Shown here in pieces: positions 25,316 to 34,557 of a stretch of 55,049 nucleotides of DNA (the stretch's first letter is position 1; each line of letters starts with the position of its first letter). A model generated the notes under the pieces. The model saw only the letters and a list, made by a program, of their open reading frames with translations. It ran no database searches and had not been told where the DNA came from. This stretch comes from Deltaproteobacteria bacterium (GTDB taxonomy: Bacteria > SAR324 > NAC60-12), in assembly GCA_002683655.1 (NCBI GenBank), contig NYTS01000058.1, forward strand, positions 2,524 through 57,572. Direction: 5' to 3'. The translations under genes and the position numbers were made by a program.

Positions 25316-27811
25316 TCATCTTCCATGAAGTAAGGGGTGGACATTCCAAATCTGGGTTGCATATTCCCTGATCGTACGATCACTTGAAAATTTGCCAACT
25401 TTGGCGGTATTTGCAATCGACATCTGAGTCCAGGTAGGAACATCTTGATAAGTTTTTCCAACTAACTCTTGACAGGCAGAGTAAGCATCAAAATCTGCAA
25501 GAAGTAAGTAATGATCATTATAAATCAGAGAATCGATAAGATCCCGATAACGTTGAGGCTCTTGGGGATTGAAAAAACCAGATCCAACAAGATCTAGTAC
25601 ATTCTGTACTCGGGGATTTTCATTATAAATCTGCTGAGGATCATATCCATTTGCTCTCAAATGCTGAACATCGTACGCCTTCATCCCAAAGGTAAAAATA
25701 TTCTCTGATCCAACTTCCTCTCCAATTTCGATTGTCGCACCATCGTGGGTCCCAAGTAGGATGCAGCCGTTCAAAGAAAACTTCATGTTACTGGTACCCG
25801 AAGCCTCTGTCCCTGCTGTAGAAATATGTTCTGAGACCTCGCTGGCCGCGATGATCTTTTCCGAGCTGGACACACCATAATTAGTCACAAATAGAACACG
25901 AAGCCTATCTTCAATCTCAACATCCGTATTAACCTTTGCTGCCACGTCATTGATCAAGCGAATAATTTGCTTCGCCATGTAGTAACCCGGAGCAGCCTTT
26001 CCACCAAAAAGAACGGTTCGCTTGGGAGCATTCATTTTTGTTTTTTTTCTCAACTGGTCGTAGAGATGAACCACATGCAGGATATTGAGCAACTGACGCT
26101 TATATTCATGAATCCGTTTGACCTGGACATCAAAGAGAGAATCAACTGCCAGTTCAACTTTGTGAGTTGCTAAGATCCACTCACAAAGTTGTTGTTTTTT
26201 CCGTCTTTTTACCTCTTGCCACTGATGTTGAAAGCTTTCTGTTGAAGCCAAATCCAATAATTTCTTTAGCTTATCCAGATTTGTGATCCAATCACTTCCA
26301 ATATGATCACTAATTAGCTCAGACAACTCAGGATTCGCACAACGTAACCAAAGCCTTGGGGTAATTCCATTAGTCTTGTTTTGAAACCGCTCTGGGAACA
26401 AGCCATAAAAGTCTCTAAAAATTGTCTCTTTAAGCAGTTCTGTATGCAGCGCGGCTACTCCATTTGTTGTGTGGCTGCCAACAATTGATAGAAAAGGCAT
26501 CCGTACTTGCTTTTCCCAACCTTCTTCAATCATAGAGACTCTGGATAGTAAACCTGGGTCTCTGGGATTTCTTTGTCTTACCTGCTGAAGAAATCGATCA
26601 TTGATCTGATAGATCAGTTCCATGTGTCTTGGAAGCAAGTTGTTGAGTAATTCAACAGACCATCGCTCGAGAGCTTCTGGCAGTACCGTATGATTCGTGT
26701 AAGCAAAGGTTTGACAACATATTTGCCAAGATTCATCCCATTCCAACTCCTCCTCATCAATCAACAGTCGCATCAGTTCCGGAATTGCAATCGAAGGATG
26801 CGTATCGTTAAGTTGAATTGCCATATATTCTGGGAAGGCCCCCCAGGGCTGATTGCGATCCTTGAAGCGAACAATCATATCCTGCAAGGAAGCTGACACG
26901 AAAAAATATTGCTGCTTTAGCCTCAGTTCCTTTCCACTGAATGCCTGATCATTCGGATACAAAACCTTGGAGATTGTTTCTACTCGCTGTTTGTCCATCA
27001 CAGCTTGTAAATAATCTCCCCGATTGAAGCTCGCCAAATCAAAATCTCGAACAGCCCTAGCAGACCAAAGCCTTAGAACATTCACGGTCTCATTGGCGTA
27101 GCCGCTGACTGGTACGTCAAAAGCTACTGCCCTCGCTTGTTCAGCTTCCACCCAACGACGCTTTGATCTTCCCAGTTCGTCAGTTTCATCAATCACCCTC
27201 CCATAAAATCGGACTGGGTAGTTGATGTGAGGTCGACGAATTTCCCAAGGATAACCACTTTCTAGCCAACCATCCGGAAATTCGATTTGTTGTCCATTCT
27301 CAAATTTTTGCTGAAAAATCCCATACTCATAGCGAATACCGTAGCCAAAAGCAGGTAACTGCAGGGTTGCCATGGAGTCTAGAAAACAAGCTGCTAAACG
27401 TCCAAGACCTCCATTACCCAAACCTGCATCTCGCTCACACTCCTCTATTTCTGTGAGTTTCACACCCAATTGCTCCATCACTTTCTGGCAAACATCATAG
27501 ATCCCTAGATTGACAAGGTTATTGCGAAGACTTCGTCCGATAAGATATTCAAGGGACAAATAATTGACTTGTTTGGCTTCAGATTTTTCATATCGCTGTT
27601 GGGTTTCATTAAGTTGCCCAATAAGCCTGTCTCGAACAGTTCTAGCCAAAGCTTCAAACAAATCTGTTTTATTTGCTCGCTCTGGAATTTCACAAATCAC
27701 GAATTCAAGATTTTTTACAACAGACTCCAAAATAGTATTGGAGTCCATCTTTTGTTGTGATTGTGCGATATAGTCCAAAAGACTTTGATTTTCAGATGTC
27801 AAATTCAACAC
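25316..27811 (-). CDS. glgP: Glycogen/alpha-glucan phosphorylase
   Basis: PLP enzyme that releases glucose-1-phosphate from glycogen or maltodextrin. The 831-residue length is standard. Motifs are GNGGLGRLAACFLDSMATL near residue 110, GYGIRYEYGIFQQ, NDTHPSIAIPEL near 335 and the PLP region EASGTSNMKFSLNGC near 660, containing the Schiff-base lysine. The start is GTG at 27811 or TTG at 27808; AAGGAG lies 4 and 7 bases before them respectively. No glycogen synthase or branching enzyme gene is adjacent. Maltodextrin phosphorylase activity (MalP) cannot be told apart by eye. Confidence 0.95.
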   Translation of the reverse strand: MLNLTSENQSLLDYIAQSQQKMDSNTILESVVKNLEFVICEIPERANKTDLFEALARTVRDRLIGQLNETQQRYEKSEAKQVNYLSLEYLIGRSLRNNLVNLGIYDVCQKVMEQLGVKLTEIEECERDAGLGNGGLGRLAACFLDSMATLQLPAFGYGIRYEYGIFQQKFENGQQIEFPDGWLESGYPWEIRRPHINYPVRFYGRVIDETDELGRSKRRWVEAEQARAVAFDVPVSGYANETVNVLRLWSARAVRDFDLASFNRGDYLQAVMDKQRVETISKVLYPNDQAFSGKELRLKQQYFFVSASLQDMIVRFKDRNQPWGAFPEYMAIQLNDTHPSIAIPELMRLLIDEEELEWDESWQICCQTFAYTNHTVLPEALERWSVELLNNLLPRHMELIYQINDRFLQQVRQRNPRDPGLLSRVSMIEEGWEKQVRMPFLSIVGSHTTNGVAALHTELLKETIFRDFYGLFPERFQNKTNGITPRLWLRCANPELSELISDHIGSDWITNLDKLKKLLDLASTESFQHQWQEVKRRKKQQLCEWILATHKVELAVDSLFDVQVKRIHEYKRQLLNILHVVHLYDQLRKKTKMNAPKRTVLFGGKAAPGYYMAKQIIRLINDVAAKVNTDVEIEDRLRVLFVTNYGVSSSEKIIAASEVSEHISTAGTEASGTSNMKFSLNGCILLGTHDGATIEIGEEVGSENIFTFGMKAYDVQHLRANGYDPQQIYNENPRVQNVLDLVGSGFFNPQEPQRYRDLIDSLIYNDHYLLLADFDAYSACQELVGKTYQDVPTWTQMSIANTAKVGKFSSDRTIREYATQIWNVHPLLHGR

Positions 27812-27999
27812 TCAACTCCTTCACAGCATTTTTTCATAAGATTTGGTAGGAACCATTGATTCAATTCCATCAGTAAATTTGGTTCATTCCTATCGAGAAG
27901 CCAAAAAATAAGGAGAACTTTTCAGAAAAGCTAAAGATTCTGTTCAAAAAGTCGATAATAACTTCAGAACATAATTTTCAGCATTCACAGGAGAAATTA

Positions 28000-28422
28000 A
28001 TGAAGTTAAAAAATTTAATTTTAGTTACCACAACAATGGTTTTTTTTTCATCCGGGTGCAGCACCATTCAAGAAATTGTCGGAGACGGAAATACTTTGCT
28101 AGCTGGTCCTTGCGCAGATCTGACTATTGATGAGGCGTTCTTTCTGCATGAGGAAGCAAAGAGCGGTTTTGCCAAGTATCTGAACACACGCGAAGATCAT
28201 TTCCTTTTCGATTCTTTTTACACAGCAAGTGATTCAAGATCTGTTGCACAGTCGGTTAGCCAATGCTGGGATCGTAGAGTTTCTCACTACAACGCCATGA
28301 AGAATCTTGAGGAATTGAATAACGATCTTGCAAGAATTCTAGTCAGAAATATGCCAGACGAGGATCCGGGCCAGATGGTCTCAGTGTACCGTGATAAATA
28401 CACTCGCTTGATGCACCGCTAA
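28000..28422 (+). CDS. Putative lipoprotein of unknown function
   Basis: 140-residue protein with an N-terminal hydrophobic signal (residues 5-18) ending in SSGC, where C20 could be the lipidated cysteine. The -3 residue is Ser and not the usual Leu, so lipobox quality is only moderate. The mature part is mostly helical with several conserved-looking aromatic and charged residues and two further cysteines (C38 and C88). A good AGGAG Shine-Dalgarno precedes the ATG. It ends 9 bases before an MlaE-type permease gene and is very likely in the same transcript. That context suggests, without proof, a role at the cell envelope in lipid transport. Confidence 0.65.
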   Translation: MKLKNLILVTTTMVFFSSGCSTIQEIVGDGNTLLAGPCADLTIDEAFFLHEEAKSGFAKYLNTREDHFLFDSFYTASDSRSVAQSVSQCWDRRVSHYNAMKNLEELNNDLARILVRNMPDEDPGQMVSVYRDKYTRLMHR

Positions 28423-28431
28423 CTGGAAAAA

Positions 28432-29217
28432 ATGCCTAGCGCCTCCCCATCGATTTTCTACGAATTCAGGATCCATTTTCAGCAAAGTATAGCTGGCGTA
28501 GGCCGGGCTACTTTGCTGCTTCTGGAAGCCTTATCAGCCCTTTTCTCACCTCCCTTTCGCTTCAAAATTTTTCTCAAACAGATGGAATTCATTGGCAGTA
28601 AGTCGCTCTGGATTACCATTCTTACCGGAACATTTACTGGAATGGTACTTACCATTCAGTCGTACTTTGCTTTAAAAACCTTCGGTTCAGAAAGCATTGT
28701 GGGGGGAATGGTCGCTGTTAGTATGACCAGAGAACTTGGTCCAGTTCTAACAGCCTTAATGGTCAATGCGAGAGCCGGTTCAGCAATTGCGGCTGAACTC
28801 GGCACCATGCGGGTCACAGAGCAGATTGATGCGTTGCAATCTCTAGCAGTCAACCCAGTCCAGTATCTTGTAACTCCCAGAATACTAGCAGGTTTGGTGA
28901 TGCTGCCAAGCCTGACTATGGTAGCCAATTTTACTGGCATACTAGGCTCATATCTTGTTGGAGTCTTGTTACTCGGAGTAGATTCTGGAATTTTTCTCTC
29001 CAAAATCGAATCATTTGTAGAACTGCGAGATATTTGGGGTAGCCTAATTAAGGCAGCTATTTTTGGAGTGGTTCTCACTCATGTAGGTTGCTACAAGGGT
29101 TACTTCACCGAAAACGGGGCTGAAGGAGTTGGTCGGGCCACGACTGAAGCCGTGAGCTTCTCAGCAGTGTTTATTCTTTTCTCAGACTATATCTTCACCT
29201 CCTTTTGGCAGCGTTGA
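28432..29217 (+). CDS. mlaE: MlaE-family lipid ABC permease
   Basis: Inner-membrane permease of the MlaE/YrbE family (retrograde phospholipid transport in E. coli). 261 residues with the family's N-terminal amphipathic region, FIGSKSLWITILTGTFTGMV near residue 51, and the signature ARAGSAIAAELGTMRVTEQIDAL near 113, which docks with the ATPase MlaF. About five or six membrane helices. Normally mlaF precedes and mlaD follows; here neither does. Upstream is a putative lipoprotein and downstream, after 160 bases, an unknown coiled-coil protein. The partner ATPase must be encoded elsewhere if the permease works. Confidence 0.85.
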   Translation: MPSASPSIFYEFRIHFQQSIAGVGRATLLLLEALSALFSPPFRFKIFLKQMEFIGSKSLWITILTGTFTGMVLTIQSYFALKTFGSESIVGGMVAVSMTRELGPVLTALMVNARAGSAIAAELGTMRVTEQIDALQSLAVNPVQYLVTPRILAGLVMLPSLTMVANFTGILGSYLVGVLLLGVDSGIFLSKIESFVELRDIWGSLIKAAIFGVVLTHVGCYKGYFTENGAEGVGRATTEAVSFSAVFILFSDYIFTSFWQR

Positions 29218-29377
29218 GCCAACTTCATTTACGTCCCCATCCTCCGATCCGATGCTTTAACAGCCTAAATCACATCATTTGGAGCTTCTCAAAATATTCT
29301 GATCTGGACGGTTGATTTAAATTCAATATATCCAAATCATTTGAATCAAGAATCCAAATCTCCTAGTTAAGTACGTA

Positions 29378-30817
29378 ATGCCAGATCTCCTACAAGTTTC
29401 GATACCCCAGATCTGGGCAGATAATCTTCGTTCCGAATTGATAAAGCGGATAGAAAATCGACACACTTCTATCGAATTGCTTACGCATGGCCCAGGCCGG
29501 CCACCTGCTCAAAACGCTGCTGTTATCTGGCTTTGGTATAAGGAGGATTTTGGCGCGGAAAAGCGACCTCAGAGTGGTATGAAAATCTATTCCCGATCCC
29601 GGGTCATGAGACTTCCCAAGAAAATGGATTCCGAAGCTGAACTTTGGTTGCAACGTTTGAAACAACTCGAAAAGGATATCCAAACCCAACGGGGTGATCT
29701 GGAGTTTCAGAAATTTTGCTATCAATGCGTAAATTATTTCAGAAGGAATGAACAACACTGGCAACAACAGTTAGTATTACAATCAATCCTCAAGAGATTA
29801 GAACCATTTGAGGATCTTTACATTGAAGGACTAAGACGAGCTCTGGACAAAGCCATTACAGCGGCTACGGGGGTCAGTCTTCTTGAAAATGTTATACGGA
29901 CATTGGTGAATGTGCTAATCATTGATAATCTTGGTTCCAAGTTGCCAAGAAAGCTTGGTGAGCTTGGCTACAACAGCCGGCGTATTAAGACAATGACGCT
30001 CAATCAACTGCAACACTTGCAGAGGAAAATCGATCAAGATGCTCAACAGATCGATCTTCGAAAAATCCCAACAAGTCTTTTTCAACATCCTGATATGAAA
30101 AAGTATGACTTGGTGTTGATTAATCCATGGCAATTTGAAGGAGATAAACTGCCCATTCTGATCTTGGTGCATACAACAAGGGATCTTAGTCGAAAAGAGG
30201 AAAAATCACTCGCGAAACAGCCTCAGAATCAGCAGCGGATTGAGGAAGCTAAGAAGCATCTAAAGAATCTACAAGAACAGATTGATCCGACTCAGGTTGA
30301 ATTAGACCTCATTGAGGCTGATGACTTTAGCAATGAGAATCAACAAGAAGTTGAGCATTATCAGCATCTTCTAAAGTCCAAAAAGCAATTACTTGAAAAA
30401 ATCCTTCAGAAAGAATCATTGATTCAGGAATTGACAAAACCAATTGATCCCAAGAGGAAAACTCATCTGCAACTACTGAATCTTTTGAACTGCTACAGCA
30501 AAGAGGAAGGCATTGCTGGGAAAGCCACTTCCATGCTGAAACGAGTATTCACACTTGAAAGCAAGCAAAGTGAGGATAGTATGCATCAAGATATAAAAAA
30601 ACTACCAGTGTTCCTAAGACAACATGTCAAGATTGTCAATACTCTGGAGCGCATCCAAATTGAGATGAATGTGCTTGAGAGCAACCTCCAGAATTTAATC
30701 ACAGAAAAAGATTTGGATACCCCAACTCCGTGGCGGAGGCCATTCCTAGAAGATCAATTAGACAATTTGGAATATTACATTCTTAAGGAACAACTGACTA
30801 AACTTGCCAAATCTTAA
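29378..30817 (+). CDS. Unknown 479-residue protein with coiled-coil segments
   Basis: I do not recognise this family. No signal peptide or membrane helix is visible, so it is probably cytoplasmic. The N-terminal 240 residues look globular, with THGPGRPPAQNAAVIWLWYK near 36 and a helical region around 90-210. A beta-strand segment DLVLINPWQFEGDKLPILIL lies near 246. From about 270 to the end it is dominated by Glu, Lys, Gln and Leu, consistent with long helices or coiled coils (270-345 and 410-479). It stands 160 bases after the MlaE permease and 126 before modA, so operon membership is unclear. No nuclease, ATPase or other catalytic motif was seen. Confidence 0.75.
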   Translation: MPDLLQVSIPQIWADNLRSELIKRIENRHTSIELLTHGPGRPPAQNAAVIWLWYKEDFGAEKRPQSGMKIYSRSRVMRLPKKMDSEAELWLQRLKQLEKDIQTQRGDLEFQKFCYQCVNYFRRNEQHWQQQLVLQSILKRLEPFEDLYIEGLRRALDKAITAATGVSLLENVIRTLVNVLIIDNLGSKLPRKLGELGYNSRRIKTMTLNQLQHLQRKIDQDAQQIDLRKIPTSLFQHPDMKKYDLVLINPWQFEGDKLPILILVHTTRDLSRKEEKSLAKQPQNQQRIEEAKKHLKNLQEQIDPTQVELDLIEADDFSNENQQEVEHYQHLLKSKKQLLEKILQKESLIQELTKPIDPKRKTHLQLLNLLNCYSKEEGIAGKATSMLKRVFTLESKQSEDSMHQDIKKLPVFLRQHVKIVNTLERIQIEMNVLESNLQNLITEKDLDTPTPWRRPFLEDQLDNLEYYILKEQLTKLAKS

Positions 30818-30943
30818 AAAATTCATTTGTTCTAATTTTTACCCACGGCCATTCTCGTCAGAGAAATCTTCTGTTCCGTCTAGAAATCGTATTCAATTGT
30901 TAAGACAAGTATCCCCAAAGCCAGACTCAAAATAAGCAAAACG

Positions 30944-31687
30944 TTGCTAAAAAAAATTCAGTTTCTGCTCTTATTTCTCTTCTTTAATTTCCACATAGTA
31001 CATGCTGAGAAATTACTTGTCGCCGTAGCATCCAACTTTGTCGCTCCAGCAAAAGAATTGAGTCAGGAATTTTCCCGGATAACTTCTCATAATGTGAGCC
31101 TGAGCTTTGGCTCAACTGGCAAATTATACGCTCAAATCGTCCACGGTGCTCCTTTTCAAGTATTCCTTGCTGCTGACCAAGAACGCCCATTTAAATTAGT
31201 TTCACAAGGTATTGCTGAAAAGGGTAGCCAATTCACTTATGCACTTGGGCGGATTGTGCTCTATTGTCCGAGGGTGGAAACTGATCAACAACCTTTGGAG
31301 ATTTTAAAGTCGAATGAATTTGCTCGAATGGCGATCGCAAATCCAACGACAGCGCCATATGGTAGAGCTGCATTGGAGGTCCTCCAAAACCTAGTGATCT
31401 TGGAAAATCTCAGTACAAGAATTATTCAAGGTGATAACATTGCTCAGACCTTTCAGTTTGTGAGCACTGGCAATGCAGAGTTAGGCTTCATCTCAAGATC
31501 TCAGTTGATCAATATTGACCCAGATCTGTATTGGACTATTCCCGCAGATTTACACTCCCCAATCCAACAAGATGCTGTGCTCATACAGAAAGGTCTGGAT
31601 ACAAAAGCTGCCAGAGAATTTCTAGAATTTCTTAAAAGCGATCTTGCTAGAGAAATAATTCAGTCTTTTGGTTATGATTTGGAATGA
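30944..31687 (+). CDS. modA: Molybdate ABC transporter substrate-binding protein
   Basis: Periplasmic molybdate/tungstate-binding protein. The signal peptide covers residues 1-21 (ending VHA). The mature protein begins LLVAVASNF, then shows SFGSTGKLYAQI near residue 55, GAPFQVFLAADQERP near 69, and NPTTAPYGRAALE near 129, all typical of ModA ligand-binding loops. The start codon is TTG at 30944; no ATG or GTG is available nearby, and the upstream ribosome site is weak. modB and modC follow directly. I could not recognise a Moco riboswitch in the 126 bases upstream. Confidence 0.93.
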   Translation: MLKKIQFLLLFLFFNFHIVHAEKLLVAVASNFVAPAKELSQEFSRITSHNVSLSFGSTGKLYAQIVHGAPFQVFLAADQERPFKLVSQGIAEKGSQFTYALGRIVLYCPRVETDQQPLEILKSNEFARMAIANPTTAPYGRAALEVLQNLVILENLSTRIIQGDNIAQTFQFVSTGNAELGFISRSQLINIDPDLYWTIPADLHSPIQQDAVLIQKGLDTKAAREFLEFLKSDLAREIIQSFGYDLE

Positions 31688-31696
31688 GATTTCCCT

Positions 31697-32389
31697 TTGA
31701 ATGAATGGTTTGATGCTGAGATGTGGGAGGCTACCAAACTCACCCTTAAATTAGCCTTTATCACCACACTCCTTTTACTGATTCTAGGGACTCCAATCGC
31801 TTGGTGGCTTGCCCGTTCAAAGTCATTTATTAAAGAAATTATCGGAACTTTAGTCGCCCTGCCGCTAGTTCTTCCTCCTACAGTCCTAGGACTCTATCTG
31901 CTTTTGCTGCTTAGTCCACAGGGAAATTTTGGTAGCTGGTTATCGGAAGTTTTTGGTTCTCCCTTCCCTTTTTCCTTCAAGGGATTGGTCGTTGGATCAG
32001 TCATCTATTCACTGCCTTTTGTCGTCCAACCTATTCGGAACTCTTTTGAAGCTATTGGAGAGCATTCATTGGAAGCTGCGGCCAGCCTTCGGGCAAGTCC
32101 ATTCGATGTCTTTTTTTCAGTTGCCTTACCTCTCGCTAGGCCAGGCATACTAACCGGATCAGTCTTGGGTTTCGCTCACACCGTTGGTGAGTTTGGTGTG
32201 ATTTTGATGTTAGGTGGAAATATCCCTGGAGAGACCAAAGTTCTTTCAGTAGCGATTTATGATTACGTTGAATCTCTTCAATGGCAAAAAGCCCATGCAC
32301 TGGCTGGAGGTATGATTGGATTTTCCTTTTGCGTGATCTTGGCAACAACTCTTATCGAACGACATTGGCGAAAAAAAAGTAATGAGTAG
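31697..32389 (+). CDS. modB: Molybdate ABC transporter permease
   Basis: Inner-membrane permease of 230 residues with about five helices. Markers are [17 protein letters not shown] near residue 54, [17 protein letters not shown] (the EAA loop) near 124, and [17 protein letters not shown] near 157, all typical of ModB. The start is TTG at 31697; alignment with the E. coli N-terminus (DPEWQAVLLSLK against [13 protein letters not shown]) supports it over the ATG eight codons in. The ATPase gene starts 8 bases before its stop. The modA start is TTG as well, which may keep expression low. Confidence 0.93.
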   Translation: MNEWFDAEMWEATKLTLKLAFITTLLLLILGTPIAWWLARSKSFIKEIIGTLVALPLVLPPTVLGLYLLLLLSPQGNFGSWLSEVFGSPFPFSFKGLVVGSVIYSLPFVVQPIRNSFEAIGEHSLEAAASLRASPFDVFFSVALPLARPGILTGSVLGFAHTVGEFGVILMLGGNIPGETKVLSVAIYDYVESLQWQKAHALAGGMIGFSFCVILATTLIERHWRKKSNE

Positions 32390-33488
32390 ATTTGAAGCCG
32401 AATTTAAAGGGAGACTTGGAAATTTTGAGGTGGATGTCCTCTTCACTCTACCACAAACAGGAATTACCGCATTATTTGGTCCTTCCGGCTCCGGTAAAAC
32501 CACCATCCTACGCTGCATTGCAGGTTTAACTCGGCTAGAGGGTAACTTAGTTGTTGATGGAAAAAGTTGGCAGAATTCTTCTAATTTTTTGCCAACTCAT
32601 CGCCGCCCAATTGGCTATGTCTTTCAAGATGCGAATCTGTTTCCGCATCTTTCCGTTAGAGGGAACCTTGAATATGGGTTGAGGCGCATTCAAAACACTC
32701 AGAAGACCAAGCTATGGGAGGAGATAACCGAAATGTTAGGCTTGGAGGCCTTACTAGACCGTGAACCTAGCAAGCTTTCAGGTGGAGAAAAACAGCGAGT
32801 TGCCATTGCAAGAGCTTTACTCTCTGCTCCAGAAATTCTCTTGATGGACGAACCGCTCTCTGCACTGGATCCCTTCAGCAGAATGGAGATTCTGCCTTAC
32901 CTACAAAGGCTCCATCTGGATCTAAAAGTACCAATTGTTTACGTAAGCCATGATTTGCACGAGGTCGAACAACTCGCAGATTGGATGATTCTGCTTAAGA
33001 AAGGGCATGTCATTGCCCAAGGCAGTATCTCGGAATTACTAGCTAATCCACAGTTACCATTAGCAAGGTTACCAGAAGCAGCTGTAATTCTGGAGGGAGC
33101 GATGCAAAATTTTGATTCAAAGTATTGTCTTTCAAAAATATCAGTTAATGGCGGATCTCTAACTCTATCCCAGAATTTGGGCGTGGTTGGAAGCCGTCAT
33201 CGTTTAAGAATTTTGGCAAGAGAAGTAGGGATCGCCAAATCATGGCAAGACGGAGATGCTAGCTTCTTGAATGTTCTATCAGCCATAATAGTAGACATTC
33301 AACCTTTTGGGGAGCAACAAGCTACAGTATTTTTATGTCTAGGGAAACAAGCCAATGGGGATGTTCTCTTAGCTAGAATCACAAGAAAATCCTGTGATGT
33401 ACTTCAGTTGAAAGAAGGGGACGAGGTAAAAGCCTTGATCAAAAGTGTGGGGTTGGTGGGTGTTCCAACTGTGGATCAGGCCGGATAG
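32382..33488 (+). CDS. modC: Molybdate ABC transporter ATP-binding protein
   Basis: ATPase of the molybdate importer. Walker A is GPSGSGKTT (residues 33-41), the signature is LSGGEKQR near 129, Walker B is [13 protein letters not shown] near 149, and the H-loop is YVSHDLHE. The C-terminal region from about residue 285 ([11 protein letters not shown] to [15 protein letters not shown]) is the Mop/TOBE domain that senses molybdate in ModC. The last 13 bases overlap the 3' end of the convergent ATPase gene. The operon lacks a ModE-type regulator. Confidence 0.93.
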   Translation: MSRFEAEFKGRLGNFEVDVLFTLPQTGITALFGPSGSGKTTILRCIAGLTRLEGNLVVDGKSWQNSSNFLPTHRRPIGYVFQDANLFPHLSVRGNLEYGLRRIQNTQKTKLWEEITEMLGLEALLDREPSKLSGGEKQRVAIARALLSAPEILLMDEPLSALDPFSRMEILPYLQRLHLDLKVPIVYVSHDLHEVEQLADWMILLKKGHVIAQGSISELLANPQLPLARLPEAAVILEGAMQNFDSKYCLSKISVNGGSLTLSQNLGVVGSRHRLRILAREVGIAKSWQDGDASFLNVLSAIIVDIQPFGEQQATVFLCLGKQANGDVLLARITRKSCDVLQLKEGDEVKALIKSVGLVGVPTVDQAG

Positions 33489-34534
33489 GTTCTGCTGTGT
33501 TGGGGTTTAAGTTGCACTGTGTCTCCCAAGAGCCAACTCTCTCTGGATGGAACACTGACGCGCAGAACCAAGCCATTCTCATGGCGTACATGCAGAATTT
33601 TGTGATCACCACGAAAGGAAATCTCCTGAATCCAACCTGCTTGTGAAGTTGTCTCAGGGACTTTTAAAATTTTGATATCTTCTAGTCGAGACATCCATAA
33701 TTGGTCATGAATTTTTGGAAGTTGAGGTATATTTTCAAGTCCAATAGCTGATCCAACAAGCTCTAGGGGTACCAGATTCGCTTCACCCACGAAGGAAGCG
33801 ACCCAAGCCGTGGCCGGTTCATGGTATATCTCTTCCGGGTTTCCGTTCTGAACAACTTTTCCTCGGGATAGTAAAATCATCCGATCAGCAAATGTGTAAG
33901 CCTCCGTCTGATCATGTGTGACCAGAATTGCGCTCACCTTAGCTTCATGCAGAATATCCCGAATATCCTGCCGAATCTGCACTCTTAGCCGATAATCCAG
34001 ACTATTGAATGGTTCATCCAACAACAACAATCTTGGAGCCGGCGCCAGAGCTCTAGCTATCGCAATCCGTTGTTGTTCTCCACCTGAAAGTTCGTGTGGC
34101 ATTTTCTTTTCAGAGCCAGATAATTCAACAAGTTTCAGCATCCCCTCCACACGTGAACGTTTTTCGTCCTTTGAACCATTTAGCCCATAAGCCACATTTT
34201 TGAACACATTAAGGTGAGGAAAGAGAGCAATATCTTGGAAGACCATCCCTACACGCCTTAACTCAGGGGCTACCATGTGGTGAACGTTACTCATTTCTTC
34301 TCCACCAATAAAAATCTCCCCAGATTGTGGCTCATCCAAGCCTGCAATCAAGTTAAGAAGGGTGGATTTCCCACAGCCAGAGGGCCCAAGTATCGAAAGC
34401 AACTCATGAGGTCGTAGATTCAGACTTACTCCATCCACTGGCTTTATTTTCCCGTAATGCTTGACGAGATCTTTACATTCCAGCAGAAAATCAGATGTAA
34501 CTGGCGCTAGTTTACGGCTTCGAAAAAATGACAT
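33476..34534 (-). CDS. Lone FbpC-like ABC transporter ATP-binding protein
   Basis: 352-residue ATPase of the iron(III)/sulfate/polyamine importer class. Walker A is GPSGCGKST (residues 50-58), then VFQDIALFPHLNV, the signature LSGGEQQR, Walker B LLLLDEPFNSLDYR and H-loop LVTHDQTEA. The NSLDYRLR version of the D-loop and the C-terminal OB-like domain (residues 245-352) are most like FbpC. No permease or binding-protein gene is next to it; recN is upstream and modC faces its tail, overlapping it by 13 bases. It probably serves a transporter encoded elsewhere, or shares permeases. Iron specificity is a guess from family resemblance. Confidence 0.8.
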   Translation of the reverse strand: MSFFRSRKLAPVTSDFLLECKDLVKHYGKIKPVDGVSLNLRPHELLSILGPSGCGKSTLLNLIAGLDEPQSGEIFIGGEEMSNVHHMVAPELRRVGMVFQDIALFPHLNVFKNVAYGLNGSKDEKRSRVEGMLKLVELSGSEKKMPHELSGGEQQRIAIARALAPAPRLLLLDEPFNSLDYRLRVQIRQDIRDILHEAKVSAILVTHDQTEAYTFADRMILLSRGKVVQNGNPEEIYHEPATAWVASFVGEANLVPLELVGSAIGLENIPQLPKIHDQLWMSRLEDIKILKVPETTSQAGWIQEISFRGDHKILHVRHENGLVLRVSVPSRESWLLGDTVQLKPQHSRTYPA

Positions 34535-34557
34535 TTTTGAGGAAGAGTCTTTGTGGC

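Noticed and set aside
28656-29078. 140-codon minus-strand frame opposite mlaE
   Set aside because: The plus strand encodes a clear MlaE protein there; the antisense translation is not protein-like and has no ribosome site.
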